From Rhabdophis nuchalis (lineage: Eukaryota > Chordata > Lepidosauria > Squamata > Natricidae), in the NCBI GenBank assembly GCA_039707465.1, contig CM077643.1, forward strand, positions 320,731,919-320,795,918: a stretch of 64,000 nucleotides of DNA. The letters run 5' to 3'. The notes under the pieces were generated by a model. It was not told the DNA's origin. It worked only from the letters and a program-made list of their open reading frames with translations, and did not search any database. The position numbers were made by a program, and so were the translations under genes. Positions 34,049 to 46,611 of this stretch are shown one piece after another; positions within the stretch are counted from its first letter, which is position 1; each line of letters starts with the position of its first letter.

Positions 34049-34699
34049 CATAGTGTAAGTCCCACAATAAATTTAATTCCATTAAAAAGAGAAAAAAACT
34101 ATCAGTTTCTTCCCCAGCATAGCTCAAAGTGGGTGCAATTTATATTGTTATCCTATCCACAGTAGTTCTTGCCTTTCTTCAGTGTACTGGATGTGACACC
34201 TGGTACCAAAAGTTTTTTCCTCACAAAATTCTACAACTTATGCAGTGCAGGTTTACTGGATTTCAGCTCCCATAGCCTCCAGCTAGCATAGCCAAAAGCC
34301 ATTAGGACTAGGTATTATAGGAACTGATCCAACACATCAGTAAATAGATTGGCTCTATGGAGGGAAAATACAATACACCAAATCCTTTATTAACGGAATA
34401 AATTTTTCCTTCACTAAAGGAGTCTGCTCTCAATTAGAATACATTTTCCACTAAAACCAATCTGTGAGGATTATCCAATTCCTCCTGGATATTTCTGCTG
34501 CTTGCTCTCCACCACTGATCACATGCTCAATTGTTTGGTGGGCTGCAGAATTTACATGCACTGAGCAGCTTACAACATCTTGCCAATGACATAATTACAA
34601 GGCTGGGAATTGGGATTTAGATCACACACATAGCTTCATTGCAGTGCGTAGCCTGCATAATTATGATATAGAAGAGTTCATTTTAAAAGCTTAAAGGTA
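34049..34699. other. Intronic sequence, nothing recognised
   Basis: No repeat ends or exon-like frames identified. Confidence 0.3.
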
Positions 34700-35068
34700 A
34701 CCATATAGACCTCAACTTACAGCCATTTGTTTAGTGGCCATTGCAACAGCACTAAAAAATGACTTATGGCAATTTTTCACACGACTGTTGGAGTATCCCC
34801 GTGATCAGGTGTCAAAGTTCAGGCGCTTTGCAACTGGCAGGTATTTATGACAGTTGCAGTGGCCTGGGCTCATGTGATTACCTTTTGTGACCTTCTGACA
34901 AGCAAAGTCAATGGGGAAGCCAGATTCACTTAACAACCATATTACTAACTTAACAACTGGCGTGATTCATTTAACAACTGCTGCAAGAAAGTTCATAAAA
35001 TGGAACTTGCCTAACAATTGTCTTTCTTGGCAACAGAAATTGTGATCGTAAGTTGAAGATTACTGTAT
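34700..35068. mobile_element. MITE, 'CCTNGACTTACAACC' family
   Basis: Left end TATAGACCTCAACTTACAGCC and right end GATCGTAAGTTGAAGATTACTGTA are inverted copies and suggest a TA target. The interior carries AGTGGCCATTGCAACAGC, CTTCTGACAAGCAAAGTCAA and two AACTTAACAACTG-like words, as at 55.1 kb. Confidence 0.65.
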
Positions 35069-36019
35069 TTGCACCAGCTCTGATTCTTTTCAGGTTTTGC
35101 ACTTGGAAACAGTTATATAAATTATCATACTTCCACACTAATTTCCTGAATCCTGTAAAGCAGGTGTTAATTCATTTGAGAAAAGCTTAGCAATGTTTTC
35201 CCACATTTTAACCAATATGACAAGCTTTCCCTTTTGATTTTGTTCCCTAATTTGATCAATTATTACTCTATCACAATGTGGTATCAAATAATCCTTGTAA
35301 CATGTTACTATTTGTTTATTACATGTATAGGTTTTGTTACTATGGATCAAATTACAGAGGTTATTTTCAAGGATTTAATTCCAGCCAAAAACTGCAGATA
35401 GCAAAACAATAAGTGCTGAGATGGTGAGATTTGGGGATTTGGGGTGGTCAGTTTTTGAAACGCATGGATCATCTTATTGTTTCCTGAACACTTCCTCCCT
35501 ATTTCTTCCACAGAGTTGGCCCGTACAATCTATTTACTTCTCCTTCCTTCATATTCAGTTGCTGCCACAGAAGGTTCCAGGTGGCTTCCTTGAGATCACT
35601 TCTGTCATCTTCAGAGCAGCTCACTCAGCTGGGGGTGGAGGATTTGGGCCATGAGCTTTTCAACTGGTCTCTGCTAGGTGCATCACTTTTAAGGTTTGGG
35701 GCGTCTTCTTAATTTCAAAGCTAGAATTAGTACACATACCAAGACTGTGTGAGAGATGGAAGGGACAGAGGGAAGCCACTGTAAACCACAGGGGAAAAGA
35801 AGTTATTTCCTCCATCACTGGTAGAGCAAGCTGTTCTGAAAAAGGCCAGATGCTTTGAAGAAGCCTCTCAACAAGACCCCAGATAGAACAACCACAATTG
35901 AGCAAAAAGGAGAAAATGTGCACGTGAGCTAAATTTTAAATTATGTACTTTCTGTCCACTTGCCGTTTTGTGCATGTACGCTGAAATCTAGTCTCCACTT
36001 ATCAAACATGGCTATACAA
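35069..36019. other. Intronic sequence, nothing recognised
   Basis: Minus-strand ORFs at 35138 and 35660 lack splice support and domains. Confidence 0.3.
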
Positions 36020-36478
36020 ACTACAGGCAGTTCTTGATGGTAACTGGTGACCATTCCAACTTGCAACTGACTTGAAAAAGGGGACTTATGTAACCCAGAT
36101 TTGAAGTTCTGACTGTTGGGACCCATCTAAATTCATTTGCAGCAATTGGTCAGGCCCATTTATGACTGCTCGTAGAGTACTGTGATCACAATTTTATTAT
36201 TATGGCTTTGCCAAAAGCTGGCACTTTCTCCCCGTTTCTGGCAAACCCATACTATAGGTAGCCCTCGACTTACAACCATCCGTTTAGTGACTTTTCAAAG
36301 TTACAACAATGTTGAAAAAGTGATTTATGATTGTTTTTCACACTTACAACTGCTACAGCATCCCCATGGCCATATTATCACAATTCGGTTGCTGAATTTG
36401 GCAACTGGCTCATATCTATGACGGTTGCCGCGTCCCGGGATCATGTGATCACCTTTTGTGACCCCAGTTTCAAATGGT
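36020..36478. mobile_element. Two partial MITEs, 'ACTTACAACC' family
   Basis: 36250-36478 begins TAGGTAGCCCTCGACTTACAACC and follows the family through GGTTGCCGCGTCCCGGGATC and CACCTTTTGTGACC, then stops, so the right half is lost. 36025-36150 (CAGGCAGTTCTTGATGGTAA, CCATTTATGACTGC) looks like an older fragment of a related element. Confidence 0.5.
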
Positions 36479-36504
36479 AGAAAGGGTCATTTTTTCCCTC
36501 TTAC

Positions 36505-36585
36505 CTTGGAAAACATTTGTTCCATTTGCTGTTGGCTTTTCATCTTCATTTTCGTAGGAGTTGATGGGCAGCAAATATCCACAGA
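36505..36585 (-). CDS. Gene 2 candidate exon 4 (unidentified protein)
   Basis: Eighty-one bases, 27 codons, in phase 0 at both ends, between acceptor CTGCAGCTCTTTTGTTGCAG and donor TTTTCCAAG|GTAAGAG. It reads SVDICCPSTPTKMKMKSQQQ then MEQMFSK: an STP-type, basic, Gln-rich low-complexity segment, probably disordered. Partial MITE sequence ends only about 25 bases away in the downstream intron. Confidence 0.5.
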
Positions 36586-38081
36586 CTGCAACAAAAGAGC
36601 TGCAGTGTGCTGTGAAAATTAGGAGGGGGACAATGAATGATTATTTTTTATTCTTGGAGAAAACTAGAATAAAATGTATTCATCCAGCAACAAAGAGATC
36701 ATTCATTATGAAAATACAAACTTGTTTAAGCCCTTCAGCTGAAAAATAATAATTAAAAAATGAATAATCTGTTCACAAATACAACTATTCTAATTTTATG
36801 AGCACCAGGATAAAACATAAGTTTATATACTATGGTGCACTTCATCAATTTTGTTGGTTCCTACATATTTGTTTCCATAGTATTAAAAATGCAACATTAA
36901 CATAAACCAACGGGACTGTATACTCTACTAAGTACTGACTATTCTTTATTAGTGGGTTTTGGAAGAGTCTGGATCTGTACAGATGTAATGTTCAAATATA
37001 TATTTTCAAGTGGAGGGTTTTTTGGGGCGGACTGCATCTAGTGCCACTTAAGCAAGAAAACTTCCCTTTTATAATTGCAAATCATTTTTAGCAATTATCC
37101 CACCTAATTGTCCAGGTTAGATCTGAAATGAACATAGGAGAGTGGCATGGGAATGATTACTTAAAATCATTATTTCATTACAGTCAACACAAATAATTGA
37201 TAAAATGCAAAAACAAATTGAAGCAAAAATAGGGTTGAAATTAGCTGTAGTGTTTCTTTTGCACCAAGGACAGTAATAAAAGTTATACTTAAATTCATTT
37301 ATTTACCGAAAACAAACTTTCCTAAACTGAGATCTTCCAGTTAAGAGGTTTGGGACTCTAATGCTCTATCCACCCAGTTATTCACAATCCTCAAAAAAGG
37401 GGAAAAAAGCTCTGAAGTGAGAGTAATTGACTTTTATACCACAACCTCTGGAAAGTATCAGATTCCCCACTTTTAGTTTATTGCTATATTACTGCTCCAG
37501 TTACTGGGGAATATGACAGCCAAACTTGCAAGGATTGAGAATGAAACATAATCAGTATTTCAAGAACTGCAGATGTTATGAAGAAGTAGGAACAAAGGAA
37601 ACAAAAGGGATTTATAAATATGTCATGCAAAAAGATGAAGTGCATTTCAATTCTCCTCTTAGACCTTATGAATATAACCTGTGAATCCATCCTTTTATCC
37701 CATGATGCCATCGCACATGGGTGTAAATACAGTTCATTCACTGGCCAACTGAATGAATATTTCAGGACTTTGGAGAATGCATGGTAAACTAAATAAATTA
37801 AAAAGGAAGAATAAACCAAACAAGGTTTCAGGAGTCGTCACTATTTTAAAACAGTGACACCTGTGAACATTAAGTTTGCTTCTATTTCAGAGGAATGTCA
37901 CAAAAATTGGTATTAAAACAATATATTGGTATCAAACTTGCAGAAAAGTTGTGTAGCTAATTTAATCCAGTCCATTAACACATTTTCATAATTTAAAAAT
38001 TTGTAATCTGGAAGTTCTAGAAATTACTTTGTTAAAAAAGCAGCAACATTTGCAAAATTTAAATTAATTGGAAACTGTTTT
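36586..38081. other. Intronic sequence, nothing recognised
   Basis: AT-rich; a 111-codon minus ORF at 37484-37819 has no splice context or known motif. Confidence 0.35.
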
Positions 38082-38098
38082 CCAAACACATTAGTTCA

Positions 38099-40064
38099 TC
38101 GGGACTTCTCCACCATGTAAAAGAAGTCCCGATGTCATGGAATAAGACAGTAATATCTATAATTCCTAAACCGGATAAAGATCTTGAGAGGATCGAGTCC
38201 TATCGACCTATTTCTTTAATCAACCAAGATGCTAAAATATTTACAGCTATTATAAGTAATAGATTAAATAGTTTTATAGATAAATATATAAGTTATAACC
38301 AAGTAGGGTTTGTTAAAGGTAGATATATGAGTGATATAATTAGAAGAGTATTGAATATTATAGATGTAGCAGAGAATAATGGAGATGAATTAGGTATAAT
38401 ATCGTTAGATATTTTTAAAGCTTTTGATTCTGTACAATGGGATACTATAAAAGTAATTATCGAGGCATTAGGCTTTGGTAATAAATTTATACATGTTATT
38501 TCAAAACTGTATCAAAAAAGCAGTGCAAAGGTAAAGGTGAATGGAATAATGACGGAAGAGATTAAATTGGAAGCAGGCACGAGACAAGGATGTCCCTTGT
38601 CTCCAACATTATTTTTGTTAGTTATGGAAATTTTGATTAAATTGATAGAAGCAGATGAAGAGTTGGAAGGTTATAAGGGATATAAGATAAATTTGTATGC
38701 GGATGACACTTTGATTATTTTGAAAGATATAGAGAGAGATTTAAAGAGGATAAATAAACATTTGATAGAATTTGAAGAAATGACAGGTTTAAAGGTAAAT
38801 TGGTCAAAATCTGAATTACTAATGAATAAAGATGGTAAGGAGTGGGAGAGTATGCAAGAACAATTTGGGATAAGAGCTAAGAATACATTGAAATACTTGG
38901 GGATAACACTTTCACTTAAAGTTAGAGATTTAAAAAAAATTAATTATGAGGTGATGCTGAAGGAAGTAGAAAAAAAGATAGATAAATATAAAGAGATAAA
39001 GTTGTCTTGGTTTGGTAGAATTGCAATGTGTAAAATGATGTTATTACCAAAGTTTAACTTTTTATTTGAGATGCTACCATTAAATTTGACAGAGAAAGAT
39101 ATAGAAGAATATCAGAAGAAATTAGATAAATTTTGTAATGGTGGGAAAAGACCAAGATTAATGAAGAAATTGTGGTATCAAAATCAAAAAGAGGGTGGAT
39201 TGGGAATTCCCAATCTACTTAATTATTATCGGGCATATAATATTAGAACTGTGATAAAAATACTTAAAGGTGGAGATGGTCATTGGGGAGATCTGGAGTT
39301 AAAAGATATTAAGAGATTTGGGTCTATATGGTTTTTAGATAGAGCAAAAACAAAAAAGACAATTAATAGTTATTGGTTAAAAGGGTTGAGTAAAACTTGG
39401 AATAAATTTGTTAAAAAATTGATTCCGGATATAACGTTTTTGGGAAAGACAACTGAAAGTTGGCCGATTAAAACCAATATAAGTCGGAACAAAGTAATTG
39501 AAGATGAAAATATAGGAAATATAGTAGATTGGTTAAGAGCCTTAGGAACTGAAAGTAGGAAGAAAAAAGTAATTCAAAAATTGGAGTTAAATTGGTTTGA
39601 AAAAATACAGGTAGAAAAATGGAATATGAAAGTAAGGGGAATATGTAACATAGATAGAAGTAAAACTAAGTTTGAAAGTTTAGTATCTCAAATTATTAAA
39701 GATGAAACCGGGTTAAAAGGACTCGTCAGTAAGATATACAGGATTATAAACTTTGATGGAAATCCACAAATGGTAATGAAAAAGAATTGGGAGGAAGATC
39801 TAAAGATTAAAATATTGGATTTGGATTGGAATGAGAATTGGAAGAGTCGGATTATGAGGACTTTATCTATAAGGATTAAAGAACATAATTTTAAGGTTGT
39901 TTGGAAATGGTACTGGACCCCACTAAGATTATCACTGATAGATAAAAAAATGAATGATAAATGTTGGAGATGTAATACGGAATTGGGAACTTATGAGCAT
40001 ATGTGGTATAAATGTGTGAAAATTAAAAAGTTTTGGCAGCAATTAGAAGGAACAATGTGTGAAA
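38099..40064 (+). mobile_element. L1 ORF2 fragment, truncated at both ends, with TSD
   Basis: The 1,966-base insert lies between perfect 17-bp repeats CCAAACACATTAGTTCA (38082-38098 and 40065-40081). It begins inside the reverse transcriptase region and stops before the ORF2 end, with no 3' UTR and no poly(A). Its first bases are a short inverted piece: CATCGGGACTTCT (38097-38109) mirrors AGAAGTCCCGATG (38122-38134), as in 5' inversion by twin priming. It sits in a gene 2 intron, antisense to that gene. Confidence 0.85.
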
Positions 40065-40090
40065 CCAAACACATTAGTTCAGAAATCTAA
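38132..40090 (+). pseudogene. L1 ORF2 partial frame: reverse transcriptase and C-terminal region
   Basis: 652 open codons. Visible RT motifs: YRPISL (residues 24-29), GFVKGR (59-64), motif A LDIFKAFD with Asp93, motif B RQGCPLSP (151-158), and YADD (189-192) with the catalytic Asp pair. A Cys/His cluster CWRCNTELGTYEHMWYKC lies near residue 615. The N-terminal endonuclease, the start of RT and the C-terminal end are absent, and the last 8 residues come from the target duplication and flank. L1 ORF2 nicks target DNA and copies L1 RNA into it; without its endonuclease this piece cannot move itself. The open frame suggests a young insertion, not selection. Confidence 0.85.
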
Positions 40091-41205
40091 GATTTCTATT
40101 AAGTCACAAAGTTGATTTTGCCCAAGCAGAACATCTACTAGTACAAACATCTGTGTTACAACAGGCTGTTTAGTTTAAGCACAAACCAGCTGAACAAAGA
40201 GAGGACAGCATATTACTCTTCCAGAATCTGTGGCACATGTATTTTACACTTCTATTTTACACTTCCATTGTAAACAATGCATTTCTGTTCTTTCTTCTCA
40301 CACACAGTCATGGTTTACAAATAGAACTAAACAAAATGCATGTATTTACTGATTCCAATCCCAAAAAGCACAAATCTAGTAACAGCCCAAACTTGACCTC
40401 AAGTATCTTAACTGCAGAATAGATTAATTAATACATCTTTAAACATCTTTATTATGCTTGTATTGCATCTTTCAATTGAAGCATGAAGTTTGTTAGCCAA
40501 AAGAACAGCAAACATCTGAAGGCTTATTAATAAACTGTTAACATCCCTGTTAAAATGTTTTTTTTTTAAATCATGATCTACATGCTTCTAAAAAGTTAAA
40601 TAAAAAGAGATAGCTAAACAGGTTCCTCATAAAAAAGGCAGTTCCTTGGATAGTCATTTGCTATTTTAAAAGATTAAAACACTGGAGACTGGGAGACAAT
40701 TGCCAGAGACAATTGATCACCAATGCAGTTTCATTACAGGTGTGATTTGATTACCATATTATGCACGAATGAGCAGTCTTACTACTGCAATTTTTACCCA
40801 ACAAAACTTCTGGATACTCTTTATTTTTCTTTAATAGCACATACTGCAGCATTCTGCTATCATGATGGAGCCAAATCATGAATAAATGTTGCAGGATCTA
40901 ATTGATTCATGAATAAGTGCATGACTCTGGGGTATGAAACTGTATTATTGTCTGTCTGGTCCTTGGCACCCCATGCTCAGGATCAAGAAGCACATCTGCT
41001 CAAGATTGAAACTCTGCTCTTTTCAGAAGGAAAAATCCAATCCCAATCTCTATCTTATCTGGATTTACCATGGTTGCAAAACGCATCACAGCCTATTCAA
41101 ATTACAATCTGACACTAATCCAACATTCTCACTTAAAAACATGAAAGAAATGCCCATGAGTAAGGCAACAGCAATTGCCAGAATAAAACAAATCACACAA
41201 TATAC
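40082..41205. other. Intronic sequence, nothing recognised
   Basis: No repeat or exon identified apart from the short candidate that follows. Confidence 0.3.
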
Positions 41206-41247
41206 CTTGAAACATGATTGGGTCTTTTTTTGAAAAACTCTTGTTCT
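41206..41247 (-). CDS. Gene 2 candidate exon 3 (unidentified, weakest of chain)
   Basis: Forty-two bases, 14 codons, phase 0 at both ends: RTRVFQKKTQSCFK, between ACGTGTGCTCAG and TTTCAAG|GTATAT. The pyrimidine tract is poor. The chain stays in frame with or without it, so it could be a skipped exon or a chance match. Confidence 0.3.
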
Positions 41248-43809
41248 CTGAGCACACGTGGATTGCATTTCCACGGTAGGATAAACAACAGTGCTAGGTT
41301 TGTCTCTCGTCCCTTCAGATTCTTTTTAGTGGCAGATTTTTGCACTAAGCAGTCAAAGTGTGCCAGCACTGGAGTGAGCCGATACTATTGGTGTTAGCTG
41401 CAGCATGCTGATACATCCTTGAGAACTAGCACATCATTAGTAATACCTTCACAACTAAGGTCAGATGGCACACAAAGCAGTATATCCTTAAGGCAAGTAT
41501 GTAGAAAACATTTAATTTAAGCTCTTTATCCTTGGTTCTCTTGAATTGTATATAGAATATGCACACATGTATCTAAGCATGTATGTGTGTTGTGTGTATG
41601 ATGTGTGCACACATACATATACACATACACACAAGTTTACATTTGATACAGACTAGTCAATTGGAACCATACTCCATCTCACAATGTTGCTAGAAGCTGT
41701 CTATCAGTCCAATTAAGAATTGCTTTACAATGAAATTATTAATAGGCACAAGGTAAAACATAATGCTTGTCCATATACAGTTTTTGTTTACACTTTGTCA
41801 TACAAGCACTATAAAATATTTTTTTAAAGTTGTCAATATTCTGCACAGAAATGTGAACTAGAGCTGATATCTTCTGTCCACATTAAACTCATAGACTGGG
41901 ATGATGAATTTTATAATCTAACTCAAATTTACATTTATATTAAGTTTTGAAACTTGTAGTCCAATTCAATAAATTTCTTGCATCCCTTATTATCATTGCA
42001 GTCAATGATAATAAGTCAATTATTGCTATTGCAAAACAGATCTCCCCCCCATAATTTTGGCTAGTTGAATCCTTCCTCACCATCATTATCAAACTATAGT
42101 ATATTTCTATAGCATATCCGAGATTACTATTAACAGATTTACAGAAACACATCAAAATTGAGAGTTACCAATTTTGTGAAATGTTAACTATAAATATTGA
42201 CTGGGTGCTCTTGGAAACAAACTGTTATACTTCAGACTCTGATCTATTTTGGGAAACTATCCAATTGTGTTGGAGCCAATAGATGAACTGGGTTATTCTG
42301 GATTTCGTTTCAAAAGCTCTGCAGAAAAATAAGCTAGGGAAGGCTATACCAAGAGACAACATATAGCAAATTAAAATAAAATAGTTATTAAACCATCGTT
42401 AAAAATTAGGGCTTCTTTTTAAAAAATGTGCCTTAATTCTGAAAAAATGTTGTTTCATATGTGTGATTATCAGGCATATTTTTGTCATTTCCCATCTTAT
42501 TCCATTTCCTTTCCAAAGTTAAAAAAACCCTCTGCTAACTTGCTTCTTTGTCCAATTATGAAATATTATTGAAATACTGTATATAACTAATACAGTATGA
42601 AATATGTGGAAGTATTATCTCTAGTTTGCATTTTTATCCATTTTTATTATTTGCAAAATTACTTATACCAAAGAAAAGAAATCAACTATGTTCAAACTCT
42701 GTAGGTATAGTAGGTTAATTATCATTAGTTCAGAACAAATAATTAAAAATGTTAAATCTTAGTAGATGAACATATAAAGATGGATAATTAAAAAATGCCT
42801 CATTTCTCTTAATTATTTCCACTAATGTGTTGATTAGTTTGAAGAATTTATCTCTCAGGTGATAACCTGAAATGCATCTGATTTTAGTTCCAAAAGACAG
42901 TGGCTATTCAAATGTATGAAAAGGTGCTTTTTCATTCCTCCATTTTATTTCTCTCACACATATGTGAACAATTTCCCTTGATTCACTCTGCCTCCCAGTA
43001 ATAAGGATTCAGTCAAGATATATTTATTTTAGGCCAGGCAAACATGGGTCCATGTGGCCTACCTTTGACTGGGGCGGGATGAAAGGCAAGAAGGGCCTCC
43101 TAACGGTTTGGTGACATCTCCACTAATCCTCCCTCCTTTGGGGAACAATTACAGATGTCAACTAGAAGGCATCCCCAGGAAAATTTCCAAGGCATATTCT
43201 AAAAAGTTTTTGCTTGCAAACCCAAAGTAAAGCATTTTGGTATCGTTCTGAATGATAAGAGTTCATGGAGTCGCCAGAGACAGATGTCCCTATATTGTCA
43301 TAGAAAATGCTTTCCATGTGCAGAGAGATTAGATACATTTGTCAAAAGAATTAGACCAGGAGCCCCCAACTTCAGCTCAATAACTCCTTCAAAAAGTTTC
43401 AAATTGTTCAGTGATTCCCAAACATGTGGGTTGATACTGACCACTTTGGAAAACCTTGGACTAGACAAATATGAAAGATTAAGCCTGCCATGCATTACAA
43501 TGATTGAATAGTAGTTTAACAATCTGTTAACGATTTATATTTCACCACAGGCTACATGCTTATAAACACCAGGTCTAGTGAGGATGCAAAAGAAATAATA
43601 TCTTCAGGCTCTATAGCTATGCTCCTCAAATCATATAGATAGCATCAATGATCCCCCCCCCCTCAATTCAGCTACCAAACTCTTTCATAACTGGCTTGAG
43701 ACCACTCAAATTGAATGCAGAATGAAGGTTTCCAATCATTCTCTGGTTCAGACCCTTCTTTTGTCCTGATCAAAGGCCAAGGGTAACTTTCTCAAATCTT
43801 ACCTTGACC
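41248..43809. other. Intronic sequence, mostly unassigned
   Basis: A GT/CA-rich stretch lies at 41575-41632. A CTTTGGAAAACCTTGGACTAG stretch near 43443 and the AGACCAGGAGCCCCCAACTT near 43351 may be remains of a hAT element, not resolved. Confidence 0.3.
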
Positions 43810-44128
43810 CAGTGCTTCTCAATTATTTTCTGTCATGCCCCCCTAGGAAGAAGAAAACATTTTGCGCCCCCCGCGCGACTGTAAATAGTATCATTTGTCT
43901 ATAAAATTGTTATAAGTACACCTCTGCATAACACTGTATCCTTATTAACGTATAAGAGAATAAAAAAAGAAAGAAATGTCGATCAATTTACAACAAAGAA
44001 TAGCTTTATTAACTGTAGCAGAAAATATTTAAAGTGCATTAGAAATTTAAAAAAAAATTTAACGCGCCCCCCTTTATGGAGCCTCGCGCCCCCCCTGGGG
44101 GCCCCGCCCCACTATTTGAGAAGCACTG
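43810..44128. mobile_element. hAT element, 'CAGTGCTTCTCAA' family
   Basis: The left end CAGTGCTTCTCAATTATTTT and right end ACTATTTGAGAAGCACTG are inverted copies, with subterminal GCGCCCCCC blocks near both ends. A perfect 8-bp duplication CCTTGACC flanks it (43802-43809, 44129-44136). The AT-rich interior has no transposase. Length 319 bp. Confidence 0.9.
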
Positions 44129-44136
44129 CCTTGACC

Positions 44137-45243
44137 TTACATACAACTGAATAGTCATGAGGAAGAAAAAGTACTGTTAATTTCTTTCCTATGTAGCTTA
44201 AAACCTATGGCAATCCTCCAAAACTACTGAAGCAGGAATGAAACGGATGATTTGACCCTTTCGTCTTCATCTGTTTTAATGTGTAGATTTATTAAAGTGT
44301 TAAAATACAAAGAGTATTTTTTTTAACAGCAAATGCGAAGGAGGTAGAAAAAAGGAGAAAAAAGGCAAGATGATAAGAAAAAAATCTTATTAATTTAAAT
44401 ATATATTGCATTATTATAAACCATACATTATATCCCCCTTTCCTTCCATCTGTATCCCCATTATTGGTCCTAGTTACATTATTTGAACTTTACATCAAAT
44501 ATTAGTGATTTCTATTTAAATTTTAAAAATGGTATTCCAGATATTTAAATTTGCTTTGCTTTGTGATACAGTATATGCATGGAAGTCATGCAATGAACCA
44601 TTGGTTCATTGTAAATTACTTCTCTCAAATTTTGTATCCATTTTATGATATAGTTTTAATATATTAACTCTCTATGTCATATTCAGCAACAGTTTATGTA
44701 CCTATCTTAAGTAACAATTTCAGGCTCTGTCATATTTTTCAAACTCCCTCATCTTTTTTGAGATCGCTTTTAATTTCCCAGTTATTTATAAACACATTAA
44801 TCATGGTGGTTTGTCCTTTTTCATTGTAACCTACTAATTGTGATTGCTTTTTTGTGTGTGCACAAAATGAAATTTATACAAGTGTATTATTGTCTTTTTT
44901 CTCTTTAGTTTTCCTCAACATAATTTCACTCTACCATTATCATAGATGTAATGCTAAATAAATTTACAGATCATCTTTGTGAAAAGGGGTCATATTTTTT
45001 GGCTATAAATACCAGCCAATCCTGAATTTGTTGTGATGTCAGAAAATAATTCAGGACAAATTGGTAGGATCCTTAAGTGAGATATAGATTTGTTTTGCTT
45101 TATATAATGTGGTCTAAAATGAACAAAACAAATCATTTACCTACACAAATCACATTTTATTAGTTGAAACAAATGGACATATTGAAGACAAGAGCCTCAT
45201 GTTACATTCGAGAATCAATTTTTTAAAAAAATATATGCAATAC
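44137..45243. other. Intronic sequence, nothing recognised
   Basis: AT-rich, without transposon ends or exon-like frames. Confidence 0.3.
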
Positions 45244-45288
45244 CTTAGTAAAGTGATCCTCAAGTTTTGCATCATCATGATTGGCTTC
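45244..45288 (-). CDS. Gene 2 candidate exon 2 (unidentified protein)
   Basis: Forty-five bases, 15 codons, phase 0 at both ends: EANHDDAKLEDHFTK, acidic. Acceptor TTCATTTTTCATTTTAG, donor ACTAAG|GTATTG. A second frame is also open, so this exon depends on the neighbours for its phase. Confidence 0.4.
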
Positions 45289-45344
45289 CTAAAATGAAAA
45301 ATGAATTTGAATAACCCCTTCATAAAAATGATGCAGTTGGTGTT

Positions 45345-45860
45345 AGAATTTATTTATTTATTTATTTCAATTTGTACAAGGAAACAAGTAGGAAAAAGAT
45401 ATGAAAAAATGGCAGAAATAAATAGATAAAAATAAGCAAAACATAGCCATAAACACATAAAAAGAGTACATATAAATGGGACAATAGGAGAGGGACAGTA
45501 GACATGCTGGTGTACTTAAGCATGCCCCTTTAGGGACCTCTTAAGAAATGCGTAAGGTCCACGGTAGATAGCTTAAGGTAAAGGGTATGGGGGTTAGAGG
45601 AACTAACAACAGGATCGGGTAGGGCAGGGATGTCCAAACTTGGGAACTTTAAGACTTGTGGACTTCAACTCCCAGAATTCCCCAGCCAGCTATGCTGGCT
45701 GGGGAATTCTGGGAGTTGAAGTCCACAAGTCTTAAAGTTCCCAAGTTTGGACATCCCTGGGGTAGGGTGTTCCACACATTTACTATTCTATTGCTGAAAT
45801 CGTTTTTCCTGCAATCAAGATCAGAACGGAGTTGGGCAAGAGATAAATAGATCATATTTA
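45345..45860 (-). mobile_element. LINE 3' end (CR1/L2 group), interrupted by a hAT element
   Basis: Antisense: (TTTA)n tail at 45349-45367, a UTR, then after the inserted hAT element (45625-45759) a minus frame reading LRSDLDCRKNDFSNRIVNVW and NTLP, a motif typical of the end of Jockey-superfamily ORF2. Distinct from the CR1 and L2 copies elsewhere in the window. Confidence 0.6.
45625..45759. mobile_element. Palindromic hAT MITE
   Basis: Ends CAGGGATGTCCAAACTTGGG and CCCAAGTTTGGACATCCCTG are exact inverses; the arms continue through GGAACTTTAAGACTTGTGGA, with a GCCAGCTATGCTGGC centre. Perfect duplication GGGTAGGG (45617-45624, 45760-45767). It splits the LINE at 45345-45860. Confidence 0.92.
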
Positions 45861-46611
45861 ATAATGAAAATATAACCCACATCTATATTTATTTATTTAT
45901 TTATTGGGCTCTTAAACTTCTATACCAATTACCACTATTGTGGCCTTGCCCTTGCAACATGTACAAAGCCCAAATGGGAATGTCCACTACTTATTTTGCC
46001 TACAAAAACCAGATCAGGTTAAAAAAAACACCTGCCCAACTGTTTATCAACTGCATTGCTCCATTTGAGTTGTTTGTAATATTAATTAAAAGTTTATATT
46101 GGGAGGGGCCTGCTTTTGCTAACAAAATTAAATAAAACTGAACAGTGGATGTGATTCCCTTTCACCATTTCTTAGAAACCTAACTATATATCTTCCAGCA
46201 GAAGTTATTTCAAAAACCATACACCTTGAAAAATCCCTATACAAAACTAGCTTTAGATGATACCATCTCTCTGCTGCAAATTAGTTGCAATTGGTTGGCA
46301 TTTTAGAGATACATAAATATGGAGTACTAAGTCAAGAGCAAATGACTCACTGGGTCTTTTTCACAAGAAACATTTTGTAATAGCAATCTTCGTTTACTCT
46401 TTATTGCAGCTTTCTCTAAGCAAGGACCTAATAGACCCAATATATTAGAAGGGACCAGATTAAAGAAAGCCGCTCATTGTATGAAACTGAATTAAGTAGT
46501 CGAAAAACAATTTCACAACTGTTTTGTTATTGAAAAGACCAATTTTCCTAAATTAAAGCAGAGCATTTAAAAATAAAAAGATTATAAATAGATTTTTAAA
46601 AATGTACTTAC

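Noticed and set aside
38132..40090. Domesticated reverse transcriptase gene
   Set aside because: The frame is open, but target duplication, both-end truncation and a stop formed in flanking DNA indicate a recent L1 fragment; there is no promoter or splice evidence for use as a gene.
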